64,000 bases of DNA, taken from contig NZ_KZ319296.1 in the NCBI RefSeq assembly GCF_002744755.1, positions 47,347 to 111,346 of the forward strand, written 5' to 3'. Numbering within the stretch: position 1 is the first letter of the stretch; every line of letters starts with the position of its first letter. The notes beneath the pieces were generated by a model that saw only the letters and a list, made by a program, of their open reading frames with translations, did not search any database and was not told the origin of the DNA. Of this stretch, positions 27,457 through 35,844 are shown piece after piece. A program made the translations under genes and the position numbers. Source of the stretch: Leeuwenhoekiella nanhaiensis. GTDB taxonomy: Bacteria; Bacteroidota; Bacteroidia; Flavobacteriales; Flavobacteriaceae.

Positions 27457-27470
27457 CTATGCACGCATAG
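27457..27470. promoter_or_regulatory. Palindromic candidate operator upstream of the KAS III gene
   Basis: CTATGCACGCATAG is a 14-bp dyad with a central two-base mismatch, 111 bp before the start codon at 27581. Its core is shared with the site at 22112-22133 upstream of the acyl-ACP desaturase. A regulator of fatty-acid genes is the simplest explanation. Confidence 0.55.
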
Positions 27471-27580
27471 CTAAAGAGGAATACTTTAAAACATTTAAAA
27501 TTGAAGAAACAGTATCTTTCGGGACATTTAAGGCCTGATCTATGTCAGGTTCATAATTTCAACTAGATTTTTTACAGACT

Positions 27581-28588
27581 ATGTATAATTCTCGAATTGC
27601 CGGAATGGGCGCCTACGTGCCCGAAAATATTGTAACCAACGATGATTTGGCTAAAATCATGGATACCAATGACGCCTGGATTCAGGAGCGAACCGGTATT
27701 AAAGAGCGCCGCCATATTAAAGATGGAGACGGTAATTCTACTGCGGTAATGGGTGTTAAAGCAGCCAAAATTGCTTTAGAACGCGCAAAAATGAGTGCTC
27801 AGGATATTGATATGATCGTTTTTGCTACCCTGAGTCCTGATTATTACTTTCCGGGTTGTGGCGTGCAGGTGCAGGAAATGCTCGAGATGCGCACCATACC
27901 GGCACTCGATGTACGCAACCAGTGTAGTGGCTTTGTCTATGCACTTTCGGTGGCAGACCAGTTTATCAAAACCGGTATGTACCAAAACGTGTTGGTGATT
28001 GGTTCTGAAAATCACAGTGGCGGTCTTGATATGACTACCCGCGGACGCAGCGTTTCGGTGATTTTTGGGGACGGGGCGGGAGCCGCGGTTTTGACCCGGG
28101 AAGAAGACAACTCAAAAGGAATTCTATCAACCCATTTGCATAGTGAAGGGAAGCACGCGCTTGAGCTATCGCTGAAAGGCCCCAGTACGATGGAGTGGGT
28201 GCCTGAGCTGATTGAGAAAAATCCACAGGAAGACCCACCTTATTATCCCTATATGAACGGACAGTTTGTATTTAAAAATGCGGTGGTGCGCTTTGCGGAA
28301 GTGATCAATGAGGGTCTGGAGCAAAACGGACTTGCCGCAAAAGATATCAATATGCTGATCCCGCATCAGGCTAATTTGCGCATATCCCAATTTGTACAGA
28401 AGCAATTCAGGCTGAATGACGATCAGGTGTATAACAACATCCAGAAATACGGAAACACCACGGCAGCCTCTATACCCATTGCCCTGACTGAAGCCTGGGA
28501 GGAAGGTAAAATTAAGGAAGGCGACACGGTGGTACTGGCAGCCTTTGGTAGCGGATTTACCTGGGCGAGTGCGATTATTAAGTGGTAG
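27581..28588 (+). CDS. 3-oxoacyl-ACP synthase III family protein (FabH-like)
   Basis: The product has 335 residues with the thiolase-fold catalytic triad of KAS III: Cys115 in DVRNQCSGFVYAL, His in LIPHQANLRI near residue 265, and Asn in YGNTTAASIPIAL near 295. KAS III enzymes condense an acyl-CoA starter with malonyl-ACP to begin fatty-acid synthesis; in Bacteroidota the starters are often branched. The sequence GSENHSGGLDMTTRGRS before the FGDGAGA loop differs from the textbook FabH, so this may be a secondary KAS III-like copy with another substrate. It is a single-gene unit with its own terminator and carries the candidate operator at 27457 upstream. Confidence 0.88.
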   Translation: MYNSRIAGMGAYVPENIVTNDDLAKIMDTNDAWIQERTGIKERRHIKDGDGNSTAVMGVKAAKIALERAKMSAQDIDMIVFATLSPDYYFPGCGVQVQEMLEMRTIPALDVRNQCSGFVYALSVADQFIKTGMYQNVLVIGSENHSGGLDMTTRGRSVSVIFGDGAGAAVLTREEDNSKGILSTHLHSEGKHALELSLKGPSTMEWVPELIEKNPQEDPPYYPYMNGQFVFKNAVVRFAEVINEGLEQNGLAAKDINMLIPHQANLRISQFVQKQFRLNDDQVYNNIQKYGNTTAASIPIALTEAWEEGKIKEGDTVVLAAFGSGFTWASAIIKW

Positions 28589-28629
28589 GAGCCCCTTGGC
28601 CCCTAAATGGAGAATAAATATATACGAAG

Positions 28630-28655
28630 CGGAGCAACTCAGTTGCTCCGTTTTT
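28630..28655 (+). terminator. Terminator of the KAS III gene
   Basis: CGGAGCAAC and GTTGCTCCG form a 9-bp stem with a 3-nt loop, followed by TTTTT. A second small dyad, CCCGC and GCGGG at 28666-28679, overlaps the end of the convergent gene and may terminate that transcript. Confidence 0.8.
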
Positions 28656-28671
28656 GGTTTTAAACCCCGCT

Positions 28672-29676
28672 TTAGCGGGTGAAATTGCGATGCTGGGTGG
28701 CGGTAAAGTAATCCCGAAATATGCGGTTTAGGGCACTGTTTTCACGGGCAGCGTTGATGCCTAGATGTGGATAAACTGCAATGAGTGATCTTGACAATTC
28801 CCTCACGGAAGCCACAGCGGTTTGATGAATGTTTGTGATGAATTCCGGCTCGAGTGGTTGTTCGTTAGCTATGCGCTCTTCGACTTGAAAGGCAAAAACA
28901 AAACAGTCTTTTTCAGCTTTGGCAACTGCGGTACTTAAGTCGTCGAAATCAAGTTCGGCTTCTAAGCTTTTTAATTCTTCTTCGAAATGTTGTGCCATTC
29001 CTATATAATTAATCCATAAAGTGAGGTCAGCAAATACCCGGAAATTGATTTTATAAATCGCCTGCGGCAGGTAAAACTGATCGTATTGAAAGCTTTGTTC
29101 TTCCTGTGCGATATAATCTTTAATACTAAACGAACAGGTGCGGGTAGCCTGCATTCCCATGGTGTTCCAGTCGTCGATGAGGTTAACGGCGTCTTTTGGG
29201 ATTACAAAGGATTTAAAAACCGGGCTTCCGTCTTTCTGAGGCAGTTCTTTTCCGTTTTTAGTGATTTTGGCGTTTAGGGTCACGTGGGTAAGATACGGTC
29301 CACCGGTAGCATACTTCCAGGTTCCGGAAAGTCTGTAATTATCGCCTGTTTTTTCGGCGCAGCCAAATAAGCCGCCACTGCCTCCAAAAATGGGTTTGTG
29401 TGCACCTTCTGTAAAAATACCCTGAGCTGTTTCCGGTTTTAAATTCCCCACAAAATAATTGGCACCGCTGCACAGCGTGACCGTCCAGCCCAGGCTTCCA
29501 TCGTTTCTGGCGAGTTGCTGCAGGAGTTTTAAACCTTCAGTGAGTGAGCATTCCCGGCCACCGTAAACTTTTGGCACCCAAATATTCCAAAGATTCTGGC
29601 TTGTAATCCAGTTTAGGGTTTCCGCAGAAAATCGTTCTGTGCCCTTTTGAAATTCAGGTATGCGCAAGTTGTTCAT
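28672..29676 (-). CDS. Acyl-CoA dehydrogenase-like flavoprotein
   Basis: The product has 334 residues, shorter than the usual 380. The acyl-CoA dehydrogenase fold is recognisable: an N-terminal helical domain (LWNIWVPKVYGGRECSLTEGLKLLQQLARNDGSLGW, residues about 30-65), a beta-domain with YRLSGTWKYATGGPYLTHV near 115, and a C-terminal helical bundle. The typical catalytic glutamate is not evident, so it may be closer to flavin monooxygenases of this fold. Its start overlaps the end of the PnuT-type transporter gene by 23 bp, placing it in the same transcript behind the TPP riboswitch. A link to thiamine or its breakdown products is inference from that context. Confidence 0.8.
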   Translation of the reverse strand: MNNLRIPEFQKGTERFSAETLNWITSQNLWNIWVPKVYGGRECSLTEGLKLLQQLARNDGSLGWTVTLCSGANYFVGNLKPETAQGIFTEGAHKPIFGGSGGLFGCAEKTGDNYRLSGTWKYATGGPYLTHVTLNAKITKNGKELPQKDGSPVFKSFVIPKDAVNLIDDWNTMGMQATRTCSFSIKDYIAQEEQSFQYDQFYLPQAIYKINFRVFADLTLWINYIGMAQHFEEELKSLEAELDFDDLSTAVAKAEKDCFVFAFQVEERIANEQPLEPEFITNIHQTAVASVRELSRSLIAVYPHLGINAARENSALNRIFRDYFTATQHRNFTR

Positions 29677-30256
29677 GTTGTTCGTTTTTAATGAGTTTTC
29701 GCCACTTTAGATACCCGGAAATAGCCACGCAAAATAGAAAACCGGTAAGGCCGGCGTAGATGTATAATTCTTTGTAAATGAGCAGAGGTATGGAAACAAT
29801 GTTGCTGATGTTTAGGTAAATCCAGTTTTCGATTTTGCGGCGGGCCATCAGCCACATACCCGCCCAGGCAAATGCACTCACGACCGAATCCCAATAAGGT
29901 ACGTCTGAATTGGTGTAATGGGTGAGCCAGAACACCATTAAAATAAAACAACCAGCCACAATGCCAAGGGCTTGTAAATGTTCCTTTCGGCTTGAATAGG
30001 AGATGGGCGCTTCCTCTTGTTTTTTACCAAATTTCCAGTACAACCAGCCGTAAACGCTCATCACAAAATAGTACAGATGCAGTATAATATCGGCATACAG
30101 CTTTGAATGGTAGAGTACCCAAATGCTGATAAGAATAGCAATGATGCCAAAAATGTAATTGTTGACGTTGTTTTGACGTGCGAGTAAAACCTGGGTGATG
30201 CCGAAGGCGGTGCCTATCCACTGCAACCACACAAAACTCATTAAAAAGTCCTCCAT
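29654..30256 (-). CDS. pnuC: PnuC-family transporter, probably thiamine transporter PnuT
   Basis: The product has 200 residues with about seven membrane helices. The family signature is clear: QWIGTAFGITQVLLARQNNVNNY near residue 12, SVYGWLYWKFGK near 68, WDSVVSAFAWAGMWLMARRKIENW near 122 and NISNIVSIPLLIYKELY near 150. PnuC proteins carry nicotinamide riboside, but the subgroup called PnuT carries thiamine. A TPP riboswitch lies upstream on the same strand, which makes thiamine the likely substrate. An alternative start exists five codons downstream. The following acyl-CoA-dehydrogenase-like gene overlaps it by 23 bp. Confidence 0.9.
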   Translation of the reverse strand: MEDFLMSFVWLQWIGTAFGITQVLLARQNNVNNYIFGIIAILISIWVLYHSKLYADIILHLYYFVMSVYGWLYWKFGKKQEEAPISYSSRKEHLQALGIVAGCFILMVFWLTHYTNSDVPYWDSVVSAFAWAGMWLMARRKIENWIYLNISNIVSIPLLIYKELYIYAGLTGFLFCVAISGYLKWRKLIKNEQHEQLAHT

Positions 30257-30335
30257 TACCGGATTTTAGATTACCAAATGCAATGAGGAGATGAGCCCAG
30301 GGGGCGGCAGACAGGTATTGCCTGTTTGCTAAAAA

Positions 30336-30410
30336 ATCCCTACGCCGGCATTATCCGGATCAGGTACTGGGCAAAGTGCCCACGGGTATCATCTCAGCCT
30401 GCCGGGGAGT
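30336..30410 (-). ncRNA. TPP riboswitch (THI element)
   Basis: On the minus strand the conserved parts appear in order: a 5' P1 strand (CTCCCC), the GGCTGAGATGATACCC block, a variable P3 arm with GGGCACTTTGCCC, then ACCTGATCCGGATAATGCC and the closing GCGTAGGGA. These are the CUGAGA and ACCUGAU..GAUAAUGCC.GCG signatures of the thiamin pyrophosphate aptamer. Downstream, ACAGG and CCTGT around CAATA form a small hairpin before the pnuC-family start codon, possibly part of the expression platform. It is expected to lower expression of the transporter and the overlapping gene when TPP is high. Confidence 0.95.
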
Positions 30411-30486
30411 AATCATTTGGTTTAATGATTTCATTCTTCGGGCAAGCACCCCATTGAGGAACAAAGGTACAGGTATAAAAACAAAA

Positions 30487-30515
30487 ACGCCTAAAATCAG
30501 GAAGAATTTAGGCGT
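30487..30515 (-). terminator. Terminator of the fumarylacetoacetase gene
   Basis: ACGCCTAAA and TTTAGGCGT form a 9-bp stem; on the minus strand it is followed by TTTTTGTTTTT. It lies 24 nt past the fahA stop and isolates that gene from the riboswitch downstream. Confidence 0.8.
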
Positions 30516-30538
30516 GTTATCTGGTATGTTCTTAAAAC

Positions 30539-31831
30539 TTATTTTTTCTTGGGTTTAAAAACCGGTTTTATTTTGGTGGATATTTCACCAAAACCAATAC
30601 GCGCAGCTCCTGATTTCTCACAGTGTCCGCGCATTATTACTGTATCGTTATCTTCTATAAATTTGCGATCGCTGCCGTCGTTTAGTTTTACGGGTTTTGA
30701 GCCCTTCCAGCTAAGCTCAAGCATAGAGCCGTAAGAGTCGGGCGTAGGACCACTTATGGTACCGCTGCCCATCATATCACCGCTGTTAACCGGACAACCG
30801 TTAATGGTGTGGTGTGCCAGTTGCTGGCTCATATTCCAATACAGGTGTTTAAAGTTTGATTTACAAACTACGGTTTCCTCTTTTCCTTCAGGCTGAATGC
30901 TTACTTCAAGATTGATGTCGAAGGTTTTCTTGCCGCTGTATTTTAAATAGGGTAGTACTTCCTGGTCGGGCTTGGGACTGTTGGTTCTAAATGGCTCTAA
31001 AGCATCAAGAGTTACAATCCAGCAGGAGACCGAAGAGGCGAAGTTTTTACCTAAAAACGGTCCTAAGGGCATATACTCCCAGCGCTGAATGTCGCGGGCG
31101 CTCCAGTCATTAAATAATACCAGACCAAAAATATATTCTTCAGCCTGATCTACCGGAATGGGCTGCCCCAATTCATTTGCCGCTGTCGTGATAAAAGCCA
31201 TTTCCAATTCAAAATCCAGTTGTCTTGACGGACCAAAAATGGGTTTGTCAGCTCCGTTAGGCAGCTTTTGACCCTGTGGGCGATGTACCGAAATTCCCGA
31301 AGGAATAATCGAACTGCTGCGCCCGTGGTAAGCCACAGGTAAATGAAGCCAGTTAGGTAACAACGCGTTGTCCGGGTCACGAAACATAGAGCCTACATTG
31401 GTCGCATGCTCTTTACTGCTGTAAAAATCAGTATAATCGCCTATTTGTACCGGCAGTTGCATTTCGATCTCGTCCATAGCAAAAATTACGGTATCGCGAT
31501 GATCTGCGTTATCGCGTAACTCGGGGTTGTTTGCTTCAAAAATTTCGGAAATGCGGTTGCGTACAGCCCTCCAGGTTTTGCGCCCGTCTGCAATGAAATC
31601 GTTTAAGCTGTCTTGCAAAAAGATGTCATCGGTAAGGGGTATTTCACTAAAATATCCCAGTTGATGCAGCGCTCCCAGATCAATGGCATAGTCTCCGATT
31701 CGCGTTCCTATGGTGATGATGTCATCGCGGGTGAGGAACACGCCAAAGGGAATATTCTGGATAGGAAAGTCTGTGTCTGCAGCAGTCTCTAGCCAGGTTT
31801 TTCTTTTGGGATCGTTAGCTTTAGTAGGCAT
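30539..31831 (-). CDS. fahA: Fumarylacetoacetase
   Basis: The product has 430 residues, the normal size for fumarylacetoacetase. It hydrolyses fumarylacetoacetate to fumarate and acetoacetate, the last step of tyrosine degradation. Visible hallmarks are the N-terminal FPIQNIPFGVF, the active-site segment DFYSSKEHATNVG near residue 140, FGPSRQLDFELEMAF near 200 with the metal-binding glutamates, FNDWSARDIQRWEYMPLGPFLGKNFA near 245, and GDMMGSGTISG near 360. There is no signal peptide. Other tyrosine-degradation genes are not in the window. It is divergent from glyA. Confidence 0.95.
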   Translation of the reverse strand: MPTKANDPKRKTWLETAADTDFPIQNIPFGVFLTRDDIITIGTRIGDYAIDLGALHQLGYFSEIPLTDDIFLQDSLNDFIADGRKTWRAVRNRISEIFEANNPELRDNADHRDTVIFAMDEIEMQLPVQIGDYTDFYSSKEHATNVGSMFRDPDNALLPNWLHLPVAYHGRSSSIIPSGISVHRPQGQKLPNGADKPIFGPSRQLDFELEMAFITTAANELGQPIPVDQAEEYIFGLVLFNDWSARDIQRWEYMPLGPFLGKNFASSVSCWIVTLDALEPFRTNSPKPDQEVLPYLKYSGKKTFDINLEVSIQPEGKEETVVCKSNFKHLYWNMSQQLAHHTINGCPVNSGDMMGSGTISGPTPDSYGSMLELSWKGSKPVKLNDGSDRKFIEDNDTVIMRGHCEKSGAARIGFGEISTKIKPVFKPKKK

Positions 31832-31905
31832 ATATTTTTAATAAAGTGTTAGTAAAAGGGCTACTCAAATATAGAATTAAAATAGTACCAACCAATTGTA
31901 ATCAC

Positions 31906-31913
31906 TACTTTTG
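31906..31913 (+). promoter_or_regulatory. Candidate -7 promoter box of glyA
   Basis: TACTTTTG matches the Bacteroidota TAnnTTTG box and lies 27 bp before the glyA start. No clear TTTG is seen at the expected upstream distance, so the call is tentative. Confidence 0.35.
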
Positions 31914-31940
31914 AACCTAATTTAACAAACTTTATAAAGC

Positions 31941-33215
31941 ATGCAACGGGATACCGAAATTTTTGATCTTATTCAGGAAGAAAAGCAACGTCAACTCAAT
32001 GGTTTAGAGTTAATTGCTTCAGAAAACTTTGTAAGCGAGCAGGTCATGGAAGCTGCCGGTTCTGTACTTACTAATAAATATGCCGAGGGGTATCCCGGTA
32101 AGCGTTACTACGGCGGATGCGAGGTCGTAGATGAGGTTGAGAACATCGCCATAGAGCGCGCTAAAGAACTTTTTGGTGCTGAATACGTAAACGTGCAGCC
32201 GCACTCCGGTTCACAGGCCAATACTGCCGTTTTTCACGCAGTTATGAAACCGGGAGAGACTTTCTTAGGATTTGACCTGGCTCACGGCGGGCACTTAACA
32301 CATGGTTCGCCGGTAAACTTTTCAGGTCGCTTATACAATCCTGTATTCTACGGAGTAGATCAGGAAACCGGTCTTTTAAACTACGATAAGATCGAAGAAC
32401 TTGCGGTTAAAGAAAAGCCGAAAATGATTATCGCGGGAGCTTCGGCCTACAGCCGCGAGATCGACTATAAGCGTTTTCGCGAAATCGCTGATAAAGTAGG
32501 AGCTATCTTGCTTTGTGATATGGCACACCCTGCGGGACTTATCGCTAAAGGAATTATCGGAGATCCGGTACCACATTGTCATATTTGTACTACTACAACC
32601 CACAAGACGCTACGCGGACCTCGTGGAGGTATGATTTTGATGGGTAAAGATTTTGAGAATCCATTTGGTATTAAGCTTAAAAATGGAAGCCTGCGTATGA
32701 TGTCTTCGTTATTAGACAGCGGGATTTTTCCGGGAAATCAGGGAGGTCCTTTAGAACACATAATTGCGGCTAAAGCAATCGCTTTTGGCGAAGCCCTTAC
32801 TGACGACTTTTTACACTATATGGTTCAGGTTAAGAAAAATGCTGCGGTTATGGCTGCTGCTTTCGTAGCCAAAGGATATGATATCATTTCAGGAGGAACA
32901 GACAATCACATGATGTTGATTGACCTTCGAAATAAGGAGATTTCAGGTAAAGATGCAGAAGAAGCATTAGGCAAGGCCGATATCACGGTAAATAAAAATA
33001 TGGTGCCTTTTGATACCCGTTCACCTTTTGTGACCTCCGGAATGCGTATTGGGGTTGCTGCGGTAACTACCCGTGGGTTGGTGGAAGAAGATATGAAGCA
33101 GGTGGTTGAGCTTATTGATGCGGCTCTGGTTAATTATCAGGACGATGATAAGCTGGAAGAGATTGCAGGTCAGGTAAATGCGATGATGGGGCACAGACCT
33201 TTATTTAAGCATTAA
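31941..33215 (+). CDS. glyA: Serine hydroxymethyltransferase
   Basis: The product has 424 residues, normal for bacterial SHMT. It interconverts serine and glycine with tetrahydrofolate as carbon acceptor. The PLP lysine is in [14 protein letters not shown] near residue 222; other hallmarks are LIASENFVS near 24, the [15 protein letters not shown] block near 48, [10 protein letters not shown] near 85 and [10 protein letters not shown] near 193. The first residues ([14 protein letters not shown]) match the family, supporting the start. The gene is monocistronic with a terminator. Glycine and acetyl-CoA made by the threonine pathway at 37-39 kb could feed it. Confidence 0.97.
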   Translation: MQRDTEIFDLIQEEKQRQLNGLELIASENFVSEQVMEAAGSVLTNKYAEGYPGKRYYGGCEVVDEVENIAIERAKELFGAEYVNVQPHSGSQANTAVFHAVMKPGETFLGFDLAHGGHLTHGSPVNFSGRLYNPVFYGVDQETGLLNYDKIEELAVKEKPKMIIAGASAYSREIDYKRFREIADKVGAILLCDMAHPAGLIAKGIIGDPVPHCHICTTTTHKTLRGPRGGMILMGKDFENPFGIKLKNGSLRMMSSLLDSGIFPGNQGGPLEHIIAAKAIAFGEALTDDFLHYMVQVKKNAAVMAAAFVAKGYDIISGGTDNHMMLIDLRNKEISGKDAEEALGKADITVNKNMVPFDTRSPFVTSGMRIGVAAVTTRGLVEEDMKQVVELIDAALVNYQDDDKLEEIAGQVNAMMGHRPLFKH

Positions 33216-33286
33216 TCGAATTTTCTGAATTTTAACACAGTTAATATTTTATACAAGTAATTAATAATCAATCACTTAATTTGAAG

Positions 33287-33323
33287 TTAACAAAAAAGCG
33301 GCCTTAGGGCTGCTTTTTTTGTT
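33287..33323 (+). terminator. Terminator of glyA
   Basis: AACAAAAAAGC and GCTTTTTTTGTT flank an inner GGCC..GGGC stem. The hairpin lies about 70 nt after the glyA stop and is rich in T on the 3' side. Confidence 0.75.
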
Positions 33324-33409
33324 AAAAAACTGTGGTTTTGTTTTAGAAAATGTATTTAATTTGGATGAAATGTATTAAAAATCCGTTTAAACCCTAACTT
33401 GATCGTGTT

Positions 33410-33844
33410 TTGAATTCTCTCCAAACTTCAAACGTAGACCACATCTACATTATTGACAATGACCCCGTAAGCCGATACATTACAGAACGTTTAATTAAAA
33501 ATGAATGGGGCAGAATCTCATTGCAGTCTTTTGATTCGTGTGAACTGGCTTTGCACGTGATTCAATTGCAGGAACAATTCCATCAAAAAGAATATCCTCA
33601 GCTCATAATTTTGGGCTCTGAACTCAATGAGGAATGTTCTAATCGTTTTCTGGCAGCTTTACAACAGCTGAAACTAACAAGTCTGGTTTATGTTATGCGG
33701 GATGCGGAGATAGACCGGTTCCAATCTGGTCCGGATAATGTAGCGATGATACAGGGATATTTATCTAAACCGGTAAGACGCAGGTCGCTTTCTGCTATTT
33801 TTGATTCTTATAATCAAAGAGTGGCAGGTTCTACAAGCGCTTAA
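33410..33844 (+). CDS. Pseudo-receiver (CheY-like) single-domain protein, copy 1
   Basis: The product has 144 residues. The only plausible start is the TTG at 33410; an in-frame stop lies 12 bp upstream and no early ATG exists. The CheY-like fold is visible: strand 1 with acidic residues (IYIIDNDPVSR near residue 13), helix 1 with the conserved ITERLIKNEWG, and strand 5 lysine in QGYLSKPVRR near 120. The phosphoacceptor position at the end of strand 3 is not aspartate (LIILGSELNEE), so phosphorylation is unlikely. No output domain is present. A paralogue lies at 34188. A role as a phosphorylation-independent binding or adaptor protein is inference. Confidence 0.78.
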   Translation: MNSLQTSNVDHIYIIDNDPVSRYITERLIKNEWGRISLQSFDSCELALHVIQLQEQFHQKEYPQLIILGSELNEECSNRFLAALQQLKLTSLVYVMRDAEIDRFQSGPDNVAMIQGYLSKPVRRRSLSAIFDSYNQRVAGSTSA

Positions 33845-34187
33845 TCAACTTTTTATACTCAAATTTTTTAGAGGTGAAAACTACGCTTTTAGCAGGGTTG
33901 CCTTTTTGACTAAAAAATAGCCTATTCGTACTTCGGCCGGGATAATTCTACGATGTGGTTTGCTCTTAAAGCTCGTTATCTGAAGTTAAAGATTTGTAGG
34001 TCAGCTAAATATGACAATTGAGGAAAGTTAACGTTTTAAGTTAATCGATTTAGTAATACTTGTACAATACATCCAATTTGTGTTTTATATCGTTTTTAAT
34101 GTTAAAAAATACTTAACAAAAATGGAAATGATGTTGTTTTGTTCCGGATTTTGAAACAGTATTAATTTCACTCAGAGGAATTTAGCT
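33845..34187. other. 343-bp intergenic region between the two pseudo-receiver genes
   Basis: AT-rich sequence with small dyads such as TTAACTT/AAGTTAA near 34030 and TTGTACAA near 34060. No frame with coding character and no clear terminator is seen. It probably carries the promoter of the second pseudo-receiver gene, which suggests separate transcription of the two paralogues. Confidence 0.5.
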
Positions 34188-34595
34188 ATGTCTGCAAAGG
34201 TGGTATATATCATTGACGAGGATCCGGTTAATCGAGATCTTATTGAGCGTTTGATTAAGAATGAGTTTGGCAGTTTAGTCCTAAAGCGTTTCGAATCATG
34301 CGAAAGCGGATTTCGATACTTTATGGAGGAGCAGCGTTTCCAAATCAGGGAGTATCCAGACACTATTCTGCTCTCAGGCAATCTGTCTCCCCATTGCATT
34401 ACCAGATTTTTGGAGGAGGTCGAAAACTTTCAGCCACAGACGGGAAAACCCATAAGTGTATATATGATGCTCAATCCTGTTTCAGCATTAAACACTGATT
34501 ATAGGAACAGCGCTTTGGTAAAAGGTAGTATTAGCAAACCTATTTATCCTCAGGATGTTTTAAACATCGCTCAATCGCTATTAGCAGCGGGTTAG
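34188..34595 (+). CDS. Pseudo-receiver (CheY-like) single-domain protein, copy 2
   Basis: The product has 135 residues and is a clear paralogue of the gene at 33410: strand 1 VVYIIDEDPVNRDLIERLIKNEFG aligns with YIIDNDPVSRYITERLIKNEWG. The conserved lysine is in KGSISKPIYP near residue 117. At the phosphoacceptor position the sequence reads ILLSGNLSP, with no aspartate. It has an ATG start. Its stop overlaps the stop end of the convergent GreA-like gene by 4 bp. Retention of the acidic pair and the lysine but loss of the phosphoacceptor in both copies suggests a conserved non-phosphorylated form. Confidence 0.8.
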   Translation: MSAKVVYIIDEDPVNRDLIERLIKNEFGSLVLKRFESCESGFRYFMEEQRFQIREYPDTILLSGNLSPHCITRFLEEVENFQPQTGKPISVYMMLNPVSALNTDYRNSALVKGSISKPIYPQDVLNIAQSLLAAG

Positions 34596-35038
34596 AATAT
34601 ATTCTTAATATTTATTTTTTGATCCCGGAATTGCACCAGATCGTGTTCTTTTTTACCCAGGAGCAATTCGCCTATTGGAGAGGCGCTAGAGATGCAATAG
34701 ATGTTTCCGGTTTCTAATTTGAGTTCTCCGAAGGGAATACCTATAAAATAAGAAGCTTTGTCTGTCACTACAAGGCTGCCTTCGCTTACTAAGGTATTTG
34801 GAGTCAGGCTTACGCGATTTAGCGCTTCTTTTTGACGCTCTACCTGATCAATTTGCGCCTGATTGCGTTCCATTTCCTGTTGAATCATCTCAACACCGGT
34901 TTCGTATTTATCACCGGCACTGCTTTTTCCGCCTTCACTCTCACGTGATTCTATAAGTCCGTCACGGGTTTCCTTTAGTTGGGTAAGCCGCGCATTAAGC
35001 TTGTTGTGCAGTTCTTGAATGACTTGCTTCTTATGCAT
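34592..35038 (-). CDS. GreA/GreB-like elongation-factor family protein
   Basis: The product has 148 residues. The first 75 form a charged coiled coil (LNARLTQLKETRDGLIESRES, then EMIQQEMERNQAQIDQVERQ). The C-terminal part (about 80-148) resembles the GreA C-terminal FKBP-like domain: NIYCISSASPIGELLLGKKEHDLVQ parallels the S.P.G.aLlG...GD motif. Transcript-cleavage factors of this type act in the RNA polymerase secondary channel through acidic residues at the coiled-coil tip; here the tip is ESEGGKSSAGDKYE, with acidic residues but not an obvious match. Databases sometimes label this family 3-oxoacyl-ACP synthase, which the sequence does not support. Confidence 0.7.
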   Translation of the reverse strand: MHKKQVIQELHNKLNARLTQLKETRDGLIESRESEGGKSSAGDKYETGVEMIQQEMERNQAQIDQVERQKEALNRVSLTPNTLVSEGSLVVTDKASYFIGIPFGELKLETGNIYCISSASPIGELLLGKKEHDLVQFRDQKINIKNIF

Positions 35039-35144
35039 AAATCAGGTTTTTTAAGGCGGGCGAAATTAGACTAAATTCCCATTTAGTTTATCAGCTTACT
35101 AAAAATAATTTCCATTGATATTTAAGCCGTTTTTGGGCAACAAT

Positions 35145-35735
35145 TTACTCTTTCTCCCGAATAACCGTAGTATTTGAAAAGCGATCGTGGAAACCATCTT
35201 TAACAATTAGAAATGAAAGCCGGTCAAAGGGAATTAATCGACACAGCGTCCGTATGATAATGGTTGAAGCATTAGGCTTGGTTCCCTCTTTAGTTACGAC
35301 AATGGTCTTGGTTACGTATTTGCCGGCTGTTTTTTGAAAGTAAAATTCACTCAGGCCATAATACGCCATAAAAATCATAAACATCATAAAGTATCCGATT
35401 CCTATAATCAAATCGCTGTCTGTAGTAACAAAAACCGAATCAAGTGCCAGGCTGCCCGCCAAGACCAAAACGATGTACACTACAAAATCTATGAGAAAAT
35501 TGACAAAGCGCATCGTTGAACTGCTCACGTAATCCTGAATTTCCTGTACCGAGGTATTTTCCTGAGCCACTTCCTTGACCAGTTCGGCCATTTTGAGTTT
35601 GCCTATGCCGCGTTTGGAAAGTTCAGCTTCAGCAGCTTTGACCGCTTCCGGCTCGTATTTATGAATTTCTACCGTGACAATACGTACAAGTTCTTTATCG
35701 GACAGATTTTTATAGATTTTTGGGTAGTCTTTCAT
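35145..35735 (-). CDS. RDD family membrane protein
   Basis: The product has 196 residues. An N-terminal helical segment of about 60 residues (NLSDKELVRIVTVEIHKYEPEA, then LSKRGI) precedes an RDD domain starting at STMRFVNFLIDFVVYIVLVLAG near residue 73; the motif's R and D are in RFVNFLID. A second helix follows near 110-132 (LIIGIGYFMMFMIFMAYYGLSEF), then KTAGKYVTKTIVV and RTLCRLIPFD. RDD proteins are small inner-membrane proteins, some implicated in ion transport. Function here is unknown. It is monocistronic as far as can be seen. Confidence 0.85.
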   Translation of the reverse strand: MKDYPKIYKNLSDKELVRIVTVEIHKYEPEAVKAAEAELSKRGIGKLKMAELVKEVAQENTSVQEIQDYVSSSTMRFVNFLIDFVVYIVLVLAGSLALDSVFVTTDSDLIIGIGYFMMFMIFMAYYGLSEFYFQKTAGKYVTKTIVVTKEGTKPNASTIIIRTLCRLIPFDRLSFLIVKDGFHDRFSNTTVIREKE

Positions 35736-35844
35736 TTTTCAGATACTGGCTTTCGTAGAATTTTTTATATGCTGCAATTTAAAACCTGCTCTGATTCCTG
35801 ACATATACTTTAACTAGTTATATTGCCTTATCGAAAAAAATAAG

